Shown one piece after another: positions 62,813 to 64,000 of a stretch of 64,000 bases of DNA. The stretch comes from Streptohalobacillus salinus (GTDB lineage: Bacteria > Bacillota > Bacilli > Bacillales > Amphibacillaceae): positions 124,001 through 188,000 of the forward strand of contig NZ_QJJR01000004.1 of assembly GCF_003201605.1 (NCBI RefSeq), given 5' to 3'. The notes under the pieces were generated by a model. It did no database searches. It worked only from the letters and a program-made list of their open reading frames with translations, and was not told where the DNA came from. Positions within the stretch are counted from its first letter, which is position 1. The number at the start of each line of letters is the position of its first letter. The position numbers and the translations under genes are program-made.

Positions 62813-64000
62813 ATGCGCGTTTTATCGTTAACCATGCAGGCATTTGGTCCATACAAAGACAAACAGACGCTAGACTTTCAGTTGCTTGGTCAAGAATCGA
62901 TATTCTTGATTACGGGACCAACGGGCGGGGGAAAGACAACGATTTTTGATGCGATTACTTATGGTTTATATGGACGCGCCAGTGGTGAAGACCGTGATCA
63001 TGACACGCTGCGCTCAGACTTTAGTGGCGTCGATACAAAAACCTATGTTTCCTTTACCTTTCGCTTAAAGAATCAGCGTTATACAGTGACCAGGAGTCCG
63101 AAGCAATGGTTGCCGAAGACACGGGGAGAAGGTTTAAAAGAAGAACCGACCCAAGCGACATTGTTGACCTATGACGAAAACGGCGAAGAGGTCTTATTGG
63201 AGTCTAAGATTAAAGATGTCAATGAAAAAATCGAAACATTGATTGGCTTAGACTACCATCAGTTTTTAAAAATGATTATGATTCCGCAAGGTGAGTTTCG
63301 CCGGTTAATCAGTGAGAATAGTTCTGAACGCGAAGCCATCTTACAAAAGATCTTTAAAACGTATATGTACCGTGATTTGCAGGAATGGTTAAAAAATGAA
63401 ACGAAACAACAAAAAGAGCGGCTTGACCAGTTTAAGCATGAGCTTGCTTATCTGTTTAAAGCGGCTGGATTTTCTGAGGAGATGATTACCGCGTCGACCG
63501 ATCAAGCCTTGCAAACGGAACTCGTAGCACAAATCGACACGAAACAGAAACGAGTGAAGCAGCTCGATGATGAAATCGCTGTCGAGAAGCAGAGCATTGC
63601 CAAGGCGGAAGGTCGTTTATCGGAAGCAGAACAACGGCATCAACTATTTGAAGAACTAGACGCCCATAAAGAAAAAGAAGCCCATCTCTTGGAGATGAAA
63701 ACTAGTCAAGAAGAAAAGAAGCGGCAATTAATACGAGCGAAACAAGCACGTGAACTAGTTCCTTATGAACAACAGGTAACGATACGACACAACGAGGTTA
63801 AGGACCAAAGCGACGCAGTGACTTTGATTGAGCAAGACGTCAAACAATTAAAGCAACATCTAACAGAAAAACGCACACACTTAAAAACATTGGAAGCTAA
63901 AACAGAAGAAAAACAAACAGAACGCGAGCAATTAAAGCGTGAAGAAGAGCAATTAACGGAGTGGGAAACCGTTGAAGCGTTAAAAGAAACGTTACGAACT
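62813..64000 (+). CDS. sbcC: Exonuclease subunit SbcC (3' end outside window)
   Basis: SbcC is the Rad50/SMC-like ATPase partner of SbcD. ATG 62813 follows AAAGGGG, and the frame is open to the window end, giving 396 residues of an expected 1000 or more. Near the start lie MQAFGPYKDK and Walker A GPTGGGKTT (about 37-45). The RNP-type MIMIPQGEFRRL (Q-loop region) lies near residue 155. From about residue 175 the sequence turns into charged coiled coil with many K, E and Q. Everything beyond the first coil arm is cut off. Confidence 0.95.
   Translation, partial: MRVLSLTMQAFGPYKDKQTLDFQLLGQESIFLITGPTGGGKTTIFDAITYGLYGRASGEDRDHDTLRSDFSGVDTKTYVSFTFRLKNQRYTVTRSPKQWLPKTRGEGLKEEPTQATLLTYDENGEEVLLESKIKDVNEKIETLIGLDYHQFLKMIMIPQGEFRRLISENSSEREAILQKIFKTYMYRDLQEWLKNETKQQKERLDQFKHELAYLFKAAGFSEEMITASTDQALQTELVAQIDTKQKRVKQLDDEIAVEKQSIAKAEGRLSEAEQRHQLFEELDAHKEKEAHLLEMKTSQEEKKRQLIRAKQARELVPYEQQVTIRHNEVKDQSDAVTLIEQDVKQLKQHLTEKRTHLKTLEAKTEEKQTEREQLKREEEQLTEWETVEALKETLRT

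Overview
The window is a 64 kb piece of a low-GC Firmicutes chromosome. It has strong Shine-Dalgarno sites, TTGACA/TATAAT-type promoters, a B-type RNase P RNA, and gene order matching the Bacillus subtilis interval from scpB to dfrA almost gene for gene. The scaffold is scpB-rluB-resDE-sigX-rsiX-fer-ypbB-recS, then cmk-rpsA-der-gpsA-hbs-mtrB-hep-cheR-aro, ypiA-ypiB-ypjA-ypjD-dapB-mgsA, cca-birA-panBCD-dinG-ypmAB-aspB-asnS-dnaD-nth-ypoC, ponA/recU, yppE-ypsA-gpsB-rnpB-ypsC, and finally ypwA, cspD, ypgQ, thyA-dfrA and sbcDC. The window cuts scpB at its left end and sbcC at its right end.

What is missing is as informative as what is present. Compared with the B. subtilis order (established knowledge), these genes are absent at their usual places: dacB-spmAB, resABC, ypeB-sleB, spoIVA, folE, menG, ndk, the trpEDCFBA block, qcrABC, and bshB1-bshA. 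I infer a non-sporulating, motile (cheR, PilZ/MotI) member of the Bacillaceae that has largely given up cytochrome/menaquinone respiration. A fermentative relative of Halolactibacillus or Amphibacillus would fit. That placement is inference, because no rRNA lies in the window.

Layout. 1-6.6 kb: scpB, rluB, ResDE, a cobalamin riboswitch controlling a DUF4430 lipoprotein and an ECF S-component, and SigX/RsiX. 6.7-12 kb: ferredoxin (minus strand), YpbB-RecS, a LysM protein, asparaginase and MotI. 12-17.7 kb: Cmk, PlsC, S1, Der, GpsA and HU. 17.8-27 kb: TRAP (MtrB), a HepS-HepT fusion, CheR, and a compact shikimate/tyrosine operon (aroC-aroB-aroH-hisC-tyrA-aroA) from which the trp genes are gone. 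27-31.3 kb: TPR protein, YpiB, YpjA, and a MazG-DapB-MgsA operon. 31.3-36.2 kb: a roughly 1 kb leader region followed by a BmrC/BmrD-type heterodimeric ABC exporter, inserted where bshB1-bshA would be. 36.3-48.5 kb: a dense housekeeping run from cca to ypoC. 48.5-50 kb: a relic-like non-coding stretch and a DUF1295 membrane protein. 50-53.2 kb: ponA and recU (minus). 53.4-64 kb: cell-division, RNA and nucleotide metabolism genes, rnpB and sbcDC.

The most striking element is the leader of the ABC exporter. It has a consensus promoter, a 27-codon leader peptide, and four alternating copies of GGTCACG / CGTGACC that can pair 1:2, 2:3 or 3:4, where 3:4 is an intrinsic terminator. A second terminator follows, then a second 17-codon peptide with a perfect ribosome-binding site. 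This reads as ribosome-mediated transcription attenuation, probably antibiotic-responsive. Other points of interest are TRAP kept without the trp operon and with an altered RNA-binding residue, the HepS-HepT fusion, a riboswitch platform with two mutually exclusive hairpins, and a 5'-terminal stem-loop on the hbs transcript.
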